Both the position numbers and the translations under genes were made by a program. The notes beneath the pieces were generated by a model. That model had not been told where the DNA came from. It was given only the letters and a program-made list of their open reading frames with translations, and made no database searches. Shown piece after piece: positions 36,244 to 45,191 of a stretch of 64,000 bases of DNA (positions are counted from its first letter, which is position 1; each line of letters opens with the position of its first letter). Origin of the DNA: an uncultured Lachnospiraceae bacterium (GTDB taxonomy: Bacteria; Bacillota; Clostridia; Lachnospirales; Lachnospiraceae); assembly GCA_947564645.1 (NCBI GenBank), contig CANOCU010000009.1, forward strand, positions 1 through 64,000. The letters are read 5' to 3'.

Positions 36244-37158
36244 ATGGAAAACGCATTCGTACTGGAATTATCCGAATCAAAATTTAAGGATCTGTTTGTC
36301 TGTTTCTGCGGCTATGCCCAGTGCGAGCCGCTGCACAGCTTCGGTCCGGCAGTGCGGCCGAATTATCTGCTTCATTACATCATAGACGGGAGGGGCTGTT
36401 ATCAGGTAGGAGATCACAGGTATTATCTGGAGGCCGGAGAGGGGTTTCTGATCGAGCCGGATGTGCTGACTTTCTATCAGGCGGACCAGAAGGAACCATG
36501 GAGTTACCTGTGGATCGGCTTTGCGGGTCGGCGGGCCGGAGAGTATCTGGAGGATCTGGGACTAAACGGCGGACAGTTGACTTTCCGCACGAAGCAGGGA
36601 CGGGAATTAAAGCGGCTGATCCTGCAGATGATGAAATGTTCGGACGGTTCGCTTACGAGTCAGTACAGGCTGCAGAGCCTGCTGTACGCTTTCTTTGCGG
36701 CGTTGGCAGGGGACAGGCAGGAAGCCGGGGAGGCGGTGCAGTCGCAGGAGAATTTCTATGTGGAACGCGCCATTGGTTACATACGGAACCATTATGCGTC
36801 GCAGATCAAGGTGACGGACATCGCCAACTATCTGTGTGTTAACCGCAGCTATCTGTATAAGCTTTTTCAGAATAGTCTGCAGATGTCTCCGCAGGAGTTT
36901 CTGACACGTTTTCGGCTTTCCCGGGCGAAGGAACTTCTTACGACGACGCAGTTATCGGTTGAGAATGTGGCGTTTTCCTGCGGCTACCAGGATGCGCTTG
37001 TTTTTTCCAAAGCTTTTAAAAGAAATACGGGATGCATTCCGACGGCATACCGCACGGAGCACTGGAGGGCTACGCGCAGACATTATGAGGAAAACAGGGA
37101 ACTTCTGGAGGAACTGATGCAGGAGGATTCTCTGCGAAAACTGCAGGTAAGAGGTTGA
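36244..37158 (+). CDS. AraC family regulator of the alpha-galactoside module
   Basis: A 304-residue AraC regulator. Residues ~20-165 are a cupin sugar-sensing domain (RPNYLLHYIIDGRGCYQVGDH and EPWSYLWIGFAG). The C-terminal ~100 residues carry two HTH motifs (VTDIANYLCVNRSYLYKLF and VENVAFSCGYQDALVFSKAFK). A similar layout occurs in regulators of raffinose/melibiose genes. AGGGAGGGA precedes ATG 36244. It reads in the same direction as the GPH symporter and GH36 genes, which have their own promoter region at 37251. Confidence 0.9.
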   Translation: MENAFVLELSESKFKDLFVCFCGYAQCEPLHSFGPAVRPNYLLHYIIDGRGCYQVGDHRYYLEAGEGFLIEPDVLTFYQADQKEPWSYLWIGFAGRRAGEYLEDLGLNGGQLTFRTKQGRELKRLILQMMKCSDGSLTSQYRLQSLLYAFFAALAGDRQEAGEAVQSQENFYVERAIGYIRNHYASQIKVTDIANYLCVNRSYLYKLFQNSLQMSPQEFLTRFRLSRAKELLTTTQLSVENVAFSCGYQDALVFSKAFKRNTGCIPTAYRTEHWRATRRHYEENRELLEELMQEDSLRKLQVRG

Positions 37159-37250
37159 TCTGAAATGGTGCAGGGTGGCAAAATGATGATAATATAGAAA
37201 TATGAAACATTTTAACTGTCAGTGGAAACAAAAGCTTCTCCCATTCTTTC

Positions 37251-37289
37251 GACATGTTCTACTATAATAAAGACATGTTGAGAGACATG
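37251..37289 (+). promoter_or_regulatory. Promoter of the GPH/GH36 operon with GACATG repeats
   Basis: TATAAT (37263-37268) has only a poor match (CCCATT) at the -35 place, as expected for an activator-dependent promoter. GACATGTT occurs at 37251-37258 and 37272-37279, exactly 21 bases apart, and GACATG again at 37284-37289. The first copy lies inside the promoter spacer, so binding there could act on RNA polymerase directly. The neighbouring AraC protein is the obvious candidate. Confidence 0.5.
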
Positions 37290-37341
37290 CGCGCAGAAGT
37301 CTCACTTAATATTAATATATCAAAAACTGGAGGATATTAAG

Positions 37342-38742
37342 ATGAGTAAACTGACACCAACTAATGCAGCACCGCAGTACAAACATGTATCTGCCCGTGA
37401 AAAATATTGTTTCGGAATCGGCGCGATCGGCAAGGATGCCATCGTGAATCTGGTCGGCGCCTTTCTGATGCTGTATTTTACGGACACTTTATATCTGGCG
37501 CCCGCTTTTGTCGGCGTATTGTTCTTCGTAGCGCGTATCTGGGACGCTGTCAATGATCCCATGATGGGGATGATCGTGGACAACACCCGCTCCCGTTACG
37601 GAAAGTTCCGGATCTGGCTCGTGGTCGGCACCCTGCTCAACTCGGTGGTCTTCGTGCTTCTGTTTCACAGCTTTCATCTGCAGGGGACGGCGCTCTATGC
37701 TTACGTGTCCGTCATGTACATACTGTACGGCATGACTTACACGATCATGGACGTGCCTTACTGGTCATGGCTGCCGAATCTGACCAACGATCCGAGAGAA
37801 CGGGAGAAGGTATCGGTGATTCCAAGATTCTTTGCCAGCCTGGCGGGCTTCTCGGTAGCGACTTTCGGCCTCTATGTGATCCATGGCCTGAACAGAGCGG
37901 CAGGGAAGGAAAATTTATATGATGAGCACGGTTATACCGTATTTGCGATCATCATTGCAGTCATCTTTATCGTTACCATTGGCATTACCGTCTGCAATGT
38001 CAAAGAGGAATCGACACTCGGCAGCAAGGCAACCAAAACAAACCTGAAACAGGCCTTTAAAATTATTGTGCAGAATGACCAGCTTCTGGCTTTTATCGGA
38101 TTGTTGCTCACTTTTAACCTTTGCACGCAGATTGCAAAAAGCTTCGCGGTGTATTACTTCAAAAATGTCTGCGGGAACGAATACTTATATTCCATCTTCG
38201 GATTTGCCATTATTGCCGAGATGGTTGGGCTGGTCTGCTTTCCGAAGATCGCGTCGAAGATCAGCCGTGAAAGGGTATACTTTCTGGCCTGCTTCCTGCC
38301 GATCTTAGGATTCATCCTGTTAGGCGCATTCGGTTTTATTGCGCCCCGGAGCGCAGTTTTTGTGGTGATCAGTTGTGCGTTTATTTTCTTCGGTTCCGGC
38401 CTGTCTCTGGGTGTCACCACGTGCTGTATGGCGGACGTGATCGATTACGGTGAAGTAAAATTCGGTGTCAGGAACGAGAGCGTGACCTGTTCCGCCCAGA
38501 CATTCCTGATGAAAGCGGCAACGGCAGCGGCAGGCGGCCTGTCCGGTGTGGGTCTGCAGATCGTAGGATACAACGCAAAGCTGGAAACGCAGTCGTCCGG
38601 TACGATCCTGGGAATTCGCGTTATGATGATCATTGTTCCGATCATACTCGGCGCGCTCAGTTATTATATCTATAACCGTTACTATATCCTTAAGGGGGAA
38701 AAGATGGCTGAGATTACCGGGAAGCTGAATCAGCTACATTAA
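37342..38742 (+). CDS. GPH family sugar:cation symporter (MelB-like)
   Basis: A 466-residue membrane carrier with twelve helices. Seen: REKYCFGIGAIGKDAIVNLVGAF at the start, then RIWDAVNDPMMGMIVDNTRSRYGKFR, the conserved loop after helix 2 that contains cation-site Asp residues, and DYGEVKFGVRNESV late in the protein, all MelB/XylP signatures. It imports a glycoside with Na+ or H+; the adjacent GH36 enzyme points to melibiose or raffinose-type alpha-galactosides. GGAGG lies upstream of ATG 37342. There is no PTS IIA domain at the C-terminus. Confidence 0.92.
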   Translation: MSKLTPTNAAPQYKHVSAREKYCFGIGAIGKDAIVNLVGAFLMLYFTDTLYLAPAFVGVLFFVARIWDAVNDPMMGMIVDNTRSRYGKFRIWLVVGTLLNSVVFVLLFHSFHLQGTALYAYVSVMYILYGMTYTIMDVPYWSWLPNLTNDPREREKVSVIPRFFASLAGFSVATFGLYVIHGLNRAAGKENLYDEHGYTVFAIIIAVIFIVTIGITVCNVKEESTLGSKATKTNLKQAFKIIVQNDQLLAFIGLLLTFNLCTQIAKSFAVYYFKNVCGNEYLYSIFGFAIIAEMVGLVCFPKIASKISRERVYFLACFLPILGFILLGAFGFIAPRSAVFVVISCAFIFFGSGLSLGVTTCCMADVIDYGEVKFGVRNESVTCSAQTFLMKAATAAAGGLSGVGLQIVGYNAKLETQSSGTILGIRVMMIIVPIILGALSYYIYNRYYILKGEKMAEITGKLNQLH

Positions 38743-38758
38743 ACTGCTTTTACGCACT

Positions 38759-38794
38759 CGTGGATATTGCAGGCACAGCCTGCAGTTATCCACG
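38759..38794 (+). other. Intercistronic stem-loop
   Basis: CGTGGATA (38759-38766) pairs with TATCCACG (38787-38794) and TGCAGGC (38768-38774) with GCCTGCA (38778-38784), leaving a three-base loop and a small internal bulge. It lies between the symporter and GH36 genes. There is no T-run, so read-through into GH36 is likely. Confidence 0.65.
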
Positions 38795-38825
38795 GCGAGG
38801 CAAATAAAAACTACGGAGGGCATCC

Positions 38826-41054
38826 ATGAATATCGTATATCACGACAACACCAAGACATTTCATCTGTACAACGACAGCATCAGCTACATCATGACGATT
38901 ATGAGAAACGGCCATCTGGGGCAGCTTTATTTCGGGAAGCGGATCCGGGATAAGGAGGATTTCTCTTATTTCCTGGAAACCTGCGAGCGTCCCATGACCT
39001 CCTATCTCTATGAAAACGACAGAACCTTTTCGCTGGAGCATATCCGTCAGGAATATCCGGTGTTCGGCACTACGGATTATCGGCAGCCGGCGGTGGAGGT
39101 GCGGCAGGAGAACGGCAGCCGGATCTCCGAGTTTCGCTATAAGGGACATGAGATCACGGCCGGAAAACCCGTACTGCCGGGCCTGCCGGCGACCTATACG
39201 GAGACTGACGAGGAGGCGATGACACTGACCGTCACGTTGGAAGATGCGGTGACGAAAGTGCAGGCAGAACTGCTCTATACGATCTTTGTCAGGGGCGGTG
39301 TTCTGGCCCGCAGCGTGCGGTTTCATAACGGTGGGACGCAGACCGTACGGCTTGGCCGCGCCATGAGCCTGTGTCTGGATCTGCCGGACAGGGAGTACGT
39401 GTGGCAGCAGCTATCCGGCTGTTGGGCCAGAGAGTGTCACATCCACACCCGCAATCTGGAACCGGGCATCACCGCCATCGGCAGCATGCGGGGTAATTCT
39501 TCTCATGAGCACAATCCCTTCCTTGTGCTGCGGCGGCCGCATACCGACGAACGGCAGGGAGAAGCGATCGGATTTTCCCTTATCTACAGCGGCAATTTCA
39601 GAATGCAGGCGGAGGTTGACGCCCACGACACGCTGCGGGTGATGGCAGGAATCGATCCGGAGACTTTTGAGTGGAAGCTGGAGAGCGGAGAGATTTTTCA
39701 GACGCCGGAAGCCGTCATGGTCTACACCGACCGGGGCTTAAACCATATGAGCCAGACCTTCCACAAGCTGTATCAGAGGCGGCTGGCAAGAGGCTATTGG
39801 CGCGACCGGGTACGGCCGGTCCTGAACAACAACTGGGAAGCGACTTACTTTGATTTTACGGAAAGCAAACTGGTGGAGATCGCGGCCAGGGCGAAGGCGT
39901 GCGGCGTGGAACTTTTCGTTCTCGACGACGGGTGGTTTGGTGCAAGGAGCAGCGACAGGGCCGGCCTGGGTGACTGGAAGGCCAATCGTGACCGGCTGCC
40001 GAACGGCATTACCGGGCTGGCGGAGCGGATAGAGGCTATGGGGATGCGGTTCGGCCTCTGGTTCGAGCCGGAAATGACCAATAAGGATTCGGATTTCTAT
40101 CGGGCACACCCGGACTGGATCCTGGCCACGCCGGAGCGCAGCCAGTCCCATGGCAGATATCAGTATGTGCTGGATTTTTCCAGAAAAGAGGTGGTGGATG
40201 CCATTTACAAGCAGATGGCGGAAATCTTAAGAGAGGCGAGGATTTCTTACATCAAGTGGGATATGAACCGCAGCATCACGGAATGTTATTCGGCCGGGTG
40301 GCCTGCGGACCGGCAGGGTGAGATTTATCACCGGTATATTCTGGGAGTCTACGACCTCTATGAACGGTTGACGACGGAATTTCCACAGGTGCTCTTTGAA
40401 TCCTGCTCCAGCGGCGGCGGGCGCTTCGACCCGGGTATGCTTTACTATGCGCCTCAGGGCTGGGTCAGTGACGACAGTGACGCTATAGAGCGGTTGAAGA
40501 TCCAGTACGGCACGTCTCTGTGCTACCCCGTCAGCAGTATGGGAACCCATGTGTCCGTCACGCCCAACCATCAGGTATTTCGTAACACCCCGCTGCACAC
40601 GCGGGCCAATGTGGCCTATTTCGGCACTTTCGGCTATGAACTGGATCTGAATAAGCTGACGGCGGAGGAAAATGAAGAGGTAAAAGAGCAGATCGCGTTT
40701 ATGAAGAAGTACAGACAGGTTCTGCAGTATGGCACATTTTACCGGCTGAAAAGCCCTTTCGAGGGCAACGAGACTGCCTGGATGGTGGTGAGCGAAGATC
40801 AGAAGACCGCCCTGGTGGGCTGGTACCGGGTGCTCAACCGGGTCAACGACCGCTACACGAGAGTACGGCTGGAAGGCTTACATCCGTCTTACCGCTACCG
40901 GAATGTGTACAGCGGCACCAGCCATTACGGAGACGAGTTGATGAATGCGGGGCTGATCACCAGCGACGAAACCGCGGGCCAGGTGCCGTCCGGGGTGGAG
41001 CCTTATACGGATTTTGAATCCAGGATCTATGTATTGGAGGTGGAGGAATCTTGA
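38826..41054 (+). CDS. GH36 alpha-galactosidase
   Basis: A 742-residue cytoplasmic enzyme with all three GH36 parts: an N-terminal beta-supersandwich (to about 325), a TIM barrel and a C-terminal sheet. The nucleophile is Asp479 in YIKWDMNRS and the acid/base lies in the SDDSDA motif at 548-553. The substrate loops LDDGWFG, WFEPEMTN and ESCSSGGGRFD are complete. It removes alpha-1,6-galactose from melibiose or raffinose-type sugars brought in by the GPH symporter. No signal peptide. GGAGG precedes ATG 38826. Its stop overlaps the next gene's TTG start. Confidence 0.95.
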   Translation: MNIVYHDNTKTFHLYNDSISYIMTIMRNGHLGQLYFGKRIRDKEDFSYFLETCERPMTSYLYENDRTFSLEHIRQEYPVFGTTDYRQPAVEVRQENGSRISEFRYKGHEITAGKPVLPGLPATYTETDEEAMTLTVTLEDAVTKVQAELLYTIFVRGGVLARSVRFHNGGTQTVRLGRAMSLCLDLPDREYVWQQLSGCWARECHIHTRNLEPGITAIGSMRGNSSHEHNPFLVLRRPHTDERQGEAIGFSLIYSGNFRMQAEVDAHDTLRVMAGIDPETFEWKLESGEIFQTPEAVMVYTDRGLNHMSQTFHKLYQRRLARGYWRDRVRPVLNNNWEATYFDFTESKLVEIAARAKACGVELFVLDDGWFGARSSDRAGLGDWKANRDRLPNGITGLAERIEAMGMRFGLWFEPEMTNKDSDFYRAHPDWILATPERSQSHGRYQYVLDFSRKEVVDAIYKQMAEILREARISYIKWDMNRSITECYSAGWPADRQGEIYHRYILGVYDLYERLTTEFPQVLFESCSSGGGRFDPGMLYYAPQGWVSDDSDAIERLKIQYGTSLCYPVSSMGTHVSVTPNHQVFRNTPLHTRANVAYFGTFGYELDLNKLTAEENEEVKEQIAFMKKYRQVLQYGTFYRLKSPFEGNETAWMVVSEDQKTALVGWYRVLNRVNDRYTRVRLEGLHPSYRYRNVYSGTSHYGDELMNAGLITSDETAGQVPSGVEPYTDFESRIYVLEVEES

Positions 41055-41710
41055 AACAAGAAGGAAAAGAAAGAAAGAAATACTCGCCCTGGAATCTTCT
41101 GCTGATGCTGGTGGGCATCCTGCTGATCGGTATGTGTGTCGCGACCTATCGGATGAGCGGCTTTGGAGTGGATCCATTCTCCTGCATGAATCTGGGCATC
41201 AGCGGTTTTCTGCGGATGTCCTTCGGCACCTGGCAGTTAATCATCAATGCCGTGATCCTGGTCATCGTATGGTTCACGGTAAGGCAGTACATTGGATTAG
41301 GAACCGTAGTCAATATGGTATGCGTGGGATATACGGCGGATTTTCTGTGCTGGATCTTCTTAGAGCAGATCGGCCTGCAGGTGACTATGCCGTTACGCAT
41401 TTTGTTTCTGATCCTGGGCACGCTGTTTGCCTCTCTCGGCTGCGCCTGCTATATGATCGCCAATATGGGAATTGCGCCCTATGACAGTGTGGCCTTTATC
41501 ATCACGAAGTATACGCACGAGAAGATCCCCTTCCGTTTCGCCAGGGTGGTGTCGGATTTGACGGTTGTCGTGATCGGCATCGTGTTCTGCCTGATGGCGC
41601 ATAACAGCATCTGGGAGATCGTGGGACTGGGTACGATCGTGAATGCCTGTCTGAACGGGCCGCTGATCCAGTTCTTCCGGGACCGGATCGAGGCGCTGTT
41701 AAAAATATAG
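41051..41710 (+). CDS. YczE/YitT-like membrane protein
   Basis: A 219-residue membrane protein with five to six hydrophobic segments. It starts with a Lys-rich tail, then LLMLVGILLIGMCVATYRMSG, FGVDPFSCMNLG, the conserved GTVVNMVCVGYTADF and MIANMGIAPYDSVAFII. These are signatures of the YczE/YyaS family, whose role (integral membrane, perhaps small-molecule transport) is unknown. The start is TTG 41051, overlapping the GH36 stop, with GGAGG about five bases upstream. So it belongs to the alpha-galactoside operon by transcription. Confidence 0.82.
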   Translation: MKQEGKERKKYSPWNLLLMLVGILLIGMCVATYRMSGFGVDPFSCMNLGISGFLRMSFGTWQLIINAVILVIVWFTVRQYIGLGTVVNMVCVGYTADFLCWIFLEQIGLQVTMPLRILFLILGTLFASLGCACYMIANMGIAPYDSVAFIITKYTHEKIPFRFARVVSDLTVVVIGIVFCLMAHNSIWEIVGLGTIVNACLNGPLIQFFRDRIEALLKI

Positions 41711-41757
41711 AAGCTGCTATGCATGGAGCAGAAGCTGAAAGGAGGAGGATAAAATTC

Positions 41758-42252
41758 ATGGAGATCAGGCAGATCAGGCAGGAGGATGACAGAATGGCGA
41801 TCAGCCATATTTATGAAGAGAGTTGGAAATTTGCGTATCGGAATATCGTTCCGCAAAGCTATCTTGACAGCATACCTGTGGGTGCGTGGGCGTCCTGTCT
41901 GGACCAGGAGGGCGCGCATACGCTTGTGATGGTTGAGGACGGCGCCTTCGTTGGCACCTCCAGTTTTGGCAGGTCCCGATTTGCCGAGTTTAAGGAGTTC
42001 GGCGAGATCATCTCGATCTACCTTCTGCCTGAGTATATAGGAAAAGGATATGGCGGACCGTTACTTGACGCTGTTGTGGATAAGTTAGGAAAGCTTGGCT
42101 TTCGCGATATATTTTTGAGAGTGCTGGAGGAGAACACAAGAGCCAGAAGATTCTATGAGAAAGCGGGGTTTTTCCCAAGCGGCGTCTGGTGGGATGATAC
42201 GATAGGGGGAAAAGAACTGCGGGAACTGCAGTACTGCCGGAACATCTTATAG
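41758..42252 (+). CDS. GNAT acetyltransferase
   Basis: A 164-residue GNAT protein. The acetyl-CoA region is YLLPEYIGKGYGGPLLDAVVD, and the end carries RVLEENTRARRFYEKAGFFPSG. The N-terminal part (MAISHIYEESWKFAYRNIVPQSYLDS) is typical of the PhnO/YjgM-like GNATs that acetylate small amines. ATG 41758 has GGAGGAGG ten bases upstream; the longer frame is not supported. It ends two bases from the convergent membrane-protein gene. The substrate is unknown. Confidence 0.88.
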   Translation: MEIRQIRQEDDRMAISHIYEESWKFAYRNIVPQSYLDSIPVGAWASCLDQEGAHTLVMVEDGAFVGTSSFGRSRFAEFKEFGEIISIYLLPEYIGKGYGGPLLDAVVDKLGKLGFRDIFLRVLEENTRARRFYEKAGFFPSGVWWDDTIGGKELRELQYCRNIL

Positions 42253-42253
42253 A

Positions 42254-42967
42254 TCATAATGAATTCCAGTACAGGACAAAGATCAGAACGCATCCCCAGG
42301 CATTCCCCGTAAGCTTACGGGTGATCAGCATCCCGTAGATCAGAAACATGGTGCAGAGCATTTCGGCGACCGCATCCGGAGTCACGCCGATCACACCGTG
42401 AATCACGATACATAAGACGGCGCAGGCGAAAGCGCCTGCGTCCCACAGTCTGCTGTTGGAGGGATAGCGTTCGCTGATTTTATCGCCGATCACGACATAG
42501 TTAAAGCCTTCGAAAAATCCCCAGCAGACAGACGTAATGAGCATACCGAGAACATTATACGGGAAACCGCTTGCGATCACTTCCGACGTCGTATGGACGT
42601 CGGAGAAGGGGAACCATGCGTGGATGTTTCCCGCAAAATAGTTATACAGAAAGTCAGGAACGCAGCAAAATGCGCTGAGGGCCAGAGTAAGAGGAATATT
42701 TTTGCGGGTCAGTCCATGACTGACAAAGCTTTCTTTTCTGATGATGGAAACGATCGTTATGCCAAGTCCGGCGAGCCCGAACTGAAAAAGTACGCCTATA
42801 AAAAGAACGCGCAGTACGATATTGACGGAAGAGTCGGATACAATTTCATTTATGGTCTTGCCCCAGACGCTGTAAATGGTCAGAACAAGAACTGACACGG
42901 CAGCTATGATCCATAAATCTGTGTCAAGCTGTCTTTTGCGTTTCTTTGTCAACATGGTTGCGTTCAT
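42254..42967 (-). CDS. Hypothetical multi-pass membrane protein
   Basis: A 237-residue protein with about six to seven hydrophobic segments and a Lys/Arg-rich N-terminus (TKKRKRQLD), so it faces the cytoplasm at its N-terminus. The segment WGFFEGFNYVVIGDKI and a later IVIHGVIGV faintly recall CPBP proteases, but the EExxxR motif is missing, so I do not assign it. It has its own promoter at 43137-43165, a member of the conserved promoter family of this window. GGAG is 13 bases upstream of ATG 42967; ATG 42955 is an alternative. Confidence 0.65.
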   Translation of the reverse strand: MNATMLTKKRKRQLDTDLWIIAAVSVLVLTIYSVWGKTINEIVSDSSVNIVLRVLFIGVLFQFGLAGLGITIVSIIRKESFVSHGLTRKNIPLTLALSAFCCVPDFLYNYFAGNIHAWFPFSDVHTTSEVIASGFPYNVLGMLITSVCWGFFEGFNYVVIGDKISERYPSNSRLWDAGAFACAVLCIVIHGVIGVTPDAVAEMLCTMFLIYGMLITRKLTGNAWGCVLIFVLYWNSL

Positions 42968-43136
42968 TTATGCTTGGAACTCCTTTCCGCGATTGTTTCA
43001 TGAAGTCGTTTATCCAGGTCCTATCACGGTGAAGATAACCCTGATGTATTTGCGTATTCCGCATTTCATTATAAGGCATTTACGAACGATCTACAATACC
43101 GGGTTTCTTTACAGTATCCCAAACTGTGTTACAATG

Positions 43137-43165
43137 ATAATAAGCGGTATTTCTAATGTCGTTAA
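43137..43165 (-). promoter_or_regulatory. Promoter of the membrane-protein gene (shared element)
   Basis: On the minus strand, TTAACG (43165-43160) and TATTAT (43142-43137) are exactly 17 bases apart. The spacer begins with ACATTAGAAAT and agrees with the ART-cassette spacer at 14 of 17 positions, far more than sigma-A promoters require. It lies about 170 bases before the start at 42967. Confidence 0.65.
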
Positions 43166-43229
43166 CTGCCAAACAGCTATAGAATAGAACATACTGGAAA
43201 ACAAAGATTTGAAAAAGGATGAATCTGAG

Positions 43230-44438
43230 ATGATAAGAGACAATATTATTCCCCTTCCAAAAGAACAGTGGAAGGGCGCGGTCATACCGATGCGTTATAC
43301 GACGGAGGAGTATTATGATGTGGATCTGCAAAAGGCGGCGGACGGATATGATATTGCCATGCGCAGGAAAAGATTTGATACGCCCGTGACACATTTTCCG
43401 GAGGAGTACGATTTTCCGGATAAGCTGTATCAGGAGCATTGGGAAAAAGCCTACGCGTGGGGAATCGTGGAAGAAAAAGACGGGCGGCAGGAACTGCTTG
43501 CCTGTATCGAGACGTGCCCGGAGGAGTGGAGTAATCGTCTGATGGTCACGGAATTGTGGGTCCATGAGAAAATAAGAAGACAGGGCGTCGGCCATGCGCT
43601 GATGGCGGTGGCGAAAGAGCAGGCAGTTTTGGAGCACCGTCGGGCGATTATTTTGGAGACGCAGTCCTGTAACGTGGGCGCGATCGCTTTTTACCAGCAG
43701 GAAGGGTTTGTGCCGATCGGATTCGATACATGCTGTTACAGCAACCGGGATGTGGAGAGAAAAGAAGTGCGGATTAACATGGGCTTTTTCCTGCGGCGGA
43801 GACAGGGAATGACAGAGGATCTTGTGATCCGCAGGGAGGAACCTGACGACTATCATCAGACGGAACAGATGACGTTAAGAGCCTTTTGGAATAAGTATCG
43901 TATGGGGTGCAACGAGCATTTCCTGGTGCATAAGATGCGGCAAAGCAATGGATACCTGCCCGAATTGTCCAGAGTGGCGGTTGCCGGTGATGAGATCGTG
44001 GGAGCGATCTTCTACTGCAAGGCCTGGCTGAAACGTGACGCGGGTACGTCGAAAGAGCAGGTCAAGGAGATTTTGGCGTTCGGGCCGCTCTGCGTGGCGC
44101 CGGAGTGGCAGGGCTGCGGCGTGGGCGGACGGCTGCTGGAGGAGACATTCGCGCTGGCGAGGGAAGCGGGATATGAGGGGATTGTGATCTTTGGCGAACC
44201 GGATTATTACCCACGGCATGGATTGCAGACCTGCGATCACTTCGGCATTACGACGGCGGACGGGAAGAACTTTGACGCGTTTATGGGAATAGAACTGGTG
44301 GAAGGCGGGCTTGCGTCGTTTGGCGGGAAGTTTTATGAGTCTGAGATCTTCGAGGATCTGCCTGAGGCGGAGAACGAGACGTTTACAAGACAATTTGACG
44401 CGCCGGACAAGAGGAAGTTCCCCGGACAGTGGGACTGA
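43230..44438 (+). CDS. Tandem GNAT acetyltransferase fusion
   Basis: A 402-residue protein with two GNAT domains. The first (to about 195) has the acetyl-CoA region LWVHEKIRRQGVGHALM and the IAFYQQEGFVPIGF end. The second (from about 205) has GPLCVAPEWQGCGVGGRLL and IVIFGEPDYYPRHGL, a YhbS-type predicted acetyltransferase. I use ATG 43230, which has AAAGGA ten bases upstream, not the TTG at 43209. Two-domain GNATs often have one active and one regulatory or structural domain; the substrate is unknown. It is unlinked to the genes on either side. Confidence 0.85.
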   Translation: MIRDNIIPLPKEQWKGAVIPMRYTTEEYYDVDLQKAADGYDIAMRRKRFDTPVTHFPEEYDFPDKLYQEHWEKAYAWGIVEEKDGRQELLACIETCPEEWSNRLMVTELWVHEKIRRQGVGHALMAVAKEQAVLEHRRAIILETQSCNVGAIAFYQQEGFVPIGFDTCCYSNRDVERKEVRINMGFFLRRRQGMTEDLVIRREEPDDYHQTEQMTLRAFWNKYRMGCNEHFLVHKMRQSNGYLPELSRVAVAGDEIVGAIFYCKAWLKRDAGTSKEQVKEILAFGPLCVAPEWQGCGVGGRLLEETFALAREAGYEGIVIFGEPDYYPRHGLQTCDHFGITTADGKNFDAFMGIELVEGGLASFGGKFYESEIFEDLPEAENETFTRQFDAPDKRKFPGQWD

Positions 44439-44477
44439 GAACTTTCGGAGAGCAGCGGATTTATACAGTATAGTAGC

Positions 44478-44957
44478 TTATGAATCGTTGTCTGCAAAGT
44501 AGAGATTTACCATGGCAACGATCTGCCGCTGCATTTCCTCGACCGTTTCGATCCGGATTCTTCCCATCGTCCGCCACAGCGTCTCGAAATCTATGTCGGG
44601 AAACAGACTTTTCAAGGCTCGATTTGTTTCCGGGGATGCGCCCATCAAGGCAATCGCCAGGGCGTTGTCATCAAGTGGTTCCAATACTTCTTTTAATACG
44701 TGTTCCTCTATTGTTTCTATTTGCTCAAAATCAGTTATTTTTTGCGGGGGAATTTGCGGTTCCAGTATATCATTTATCGTAATGCCGTACAGTTTGGAGA
44801 GCGATAGCAGTACATCCAGATCCGGGACTGTCGTTCCGGTTTCCCATTTGGAGACGGCCTGCCGGGACAGGCTTAATTTCCGGGCCAGATCTTCCTGCGT
44901 ATAGTGGTGGCTTTTGCGTAAAAATTGTAAATAGCCTGCGATCATTTTTGTATTCAT
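44478..44957 (-). CDS. XRE family regulator
   Basis: A 159-residue protein. Residues 6-65 are a Cro/C1-type HTH (LRKSHHYTQEDLARKLSLSRQ, then AVSKWETGTTVPDLDVLLSLSKLYGI). The C-terminal ~90 residues (KITDFEQIETIEEHVLKEVL and ETVEEMQRQIVAM) are helical and unassigned. ATG 44957 has AAGGAG upstream; the longer frame is not supported. Such regulators often control a neighbouring transporter or toxin, but the next genes read away from it. Confidence 0.85.
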   Translation of the reverse strand: MNTKMIAGYLQFLRKSHHYTQEDLARKLSLSRQAVSKWETGTTVPDLDVLLSLSKLYGITINDILEPQIPPQKITDFEQIETIEEHVLKEVLEPLDDNALAIALMGASPETNRALKSLFPDIDFETLWRTMGRIRIETVEEMQRQIVAMVNLYFADNDS

Positions 44958-45144
44958 GAGAATTACACTCCTTGTATGATGTATAATAACTGTAAGATAT
45001 ATGTGCGGATAAATCAAGAACCTGGCAGGCGCAAAAAAGCAACCGGCAGAAGAGACTGATTCCGTGTTAATGGCCGCCTGCAACCGGCGGTTGACAGATT
45101 GGCAGGAAGAAATGGTGGAAGTGCAACCGCGCTGAGTTGTATGC

Positions 45145-45163
45145 TATAACAAACGATATAACA
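45145..45163 (-). repeat. Half-element TATAAC-AAACGATATAACA
   Basis: TATAACAAACGATATAACA at 45145-45163, read on the minus strand, agrees at about 16 of 19 positions with the elements at 57613-57632 and 61257-61276. It lies 28 bases before the XRE gene start at 45192 and may be an operator. Confidence 0.45.
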
Positions 45164-45191
45164 CCATCAAAAAACAAGGAGGCGCCGGTTT

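Noticed and set aside
42254-42967. CPBP protease call for the membrane protein
   Set aside because: A Glu in FFEGFNYVVI and a later His are suggestive, but EExxxR and the second His motif are missing.
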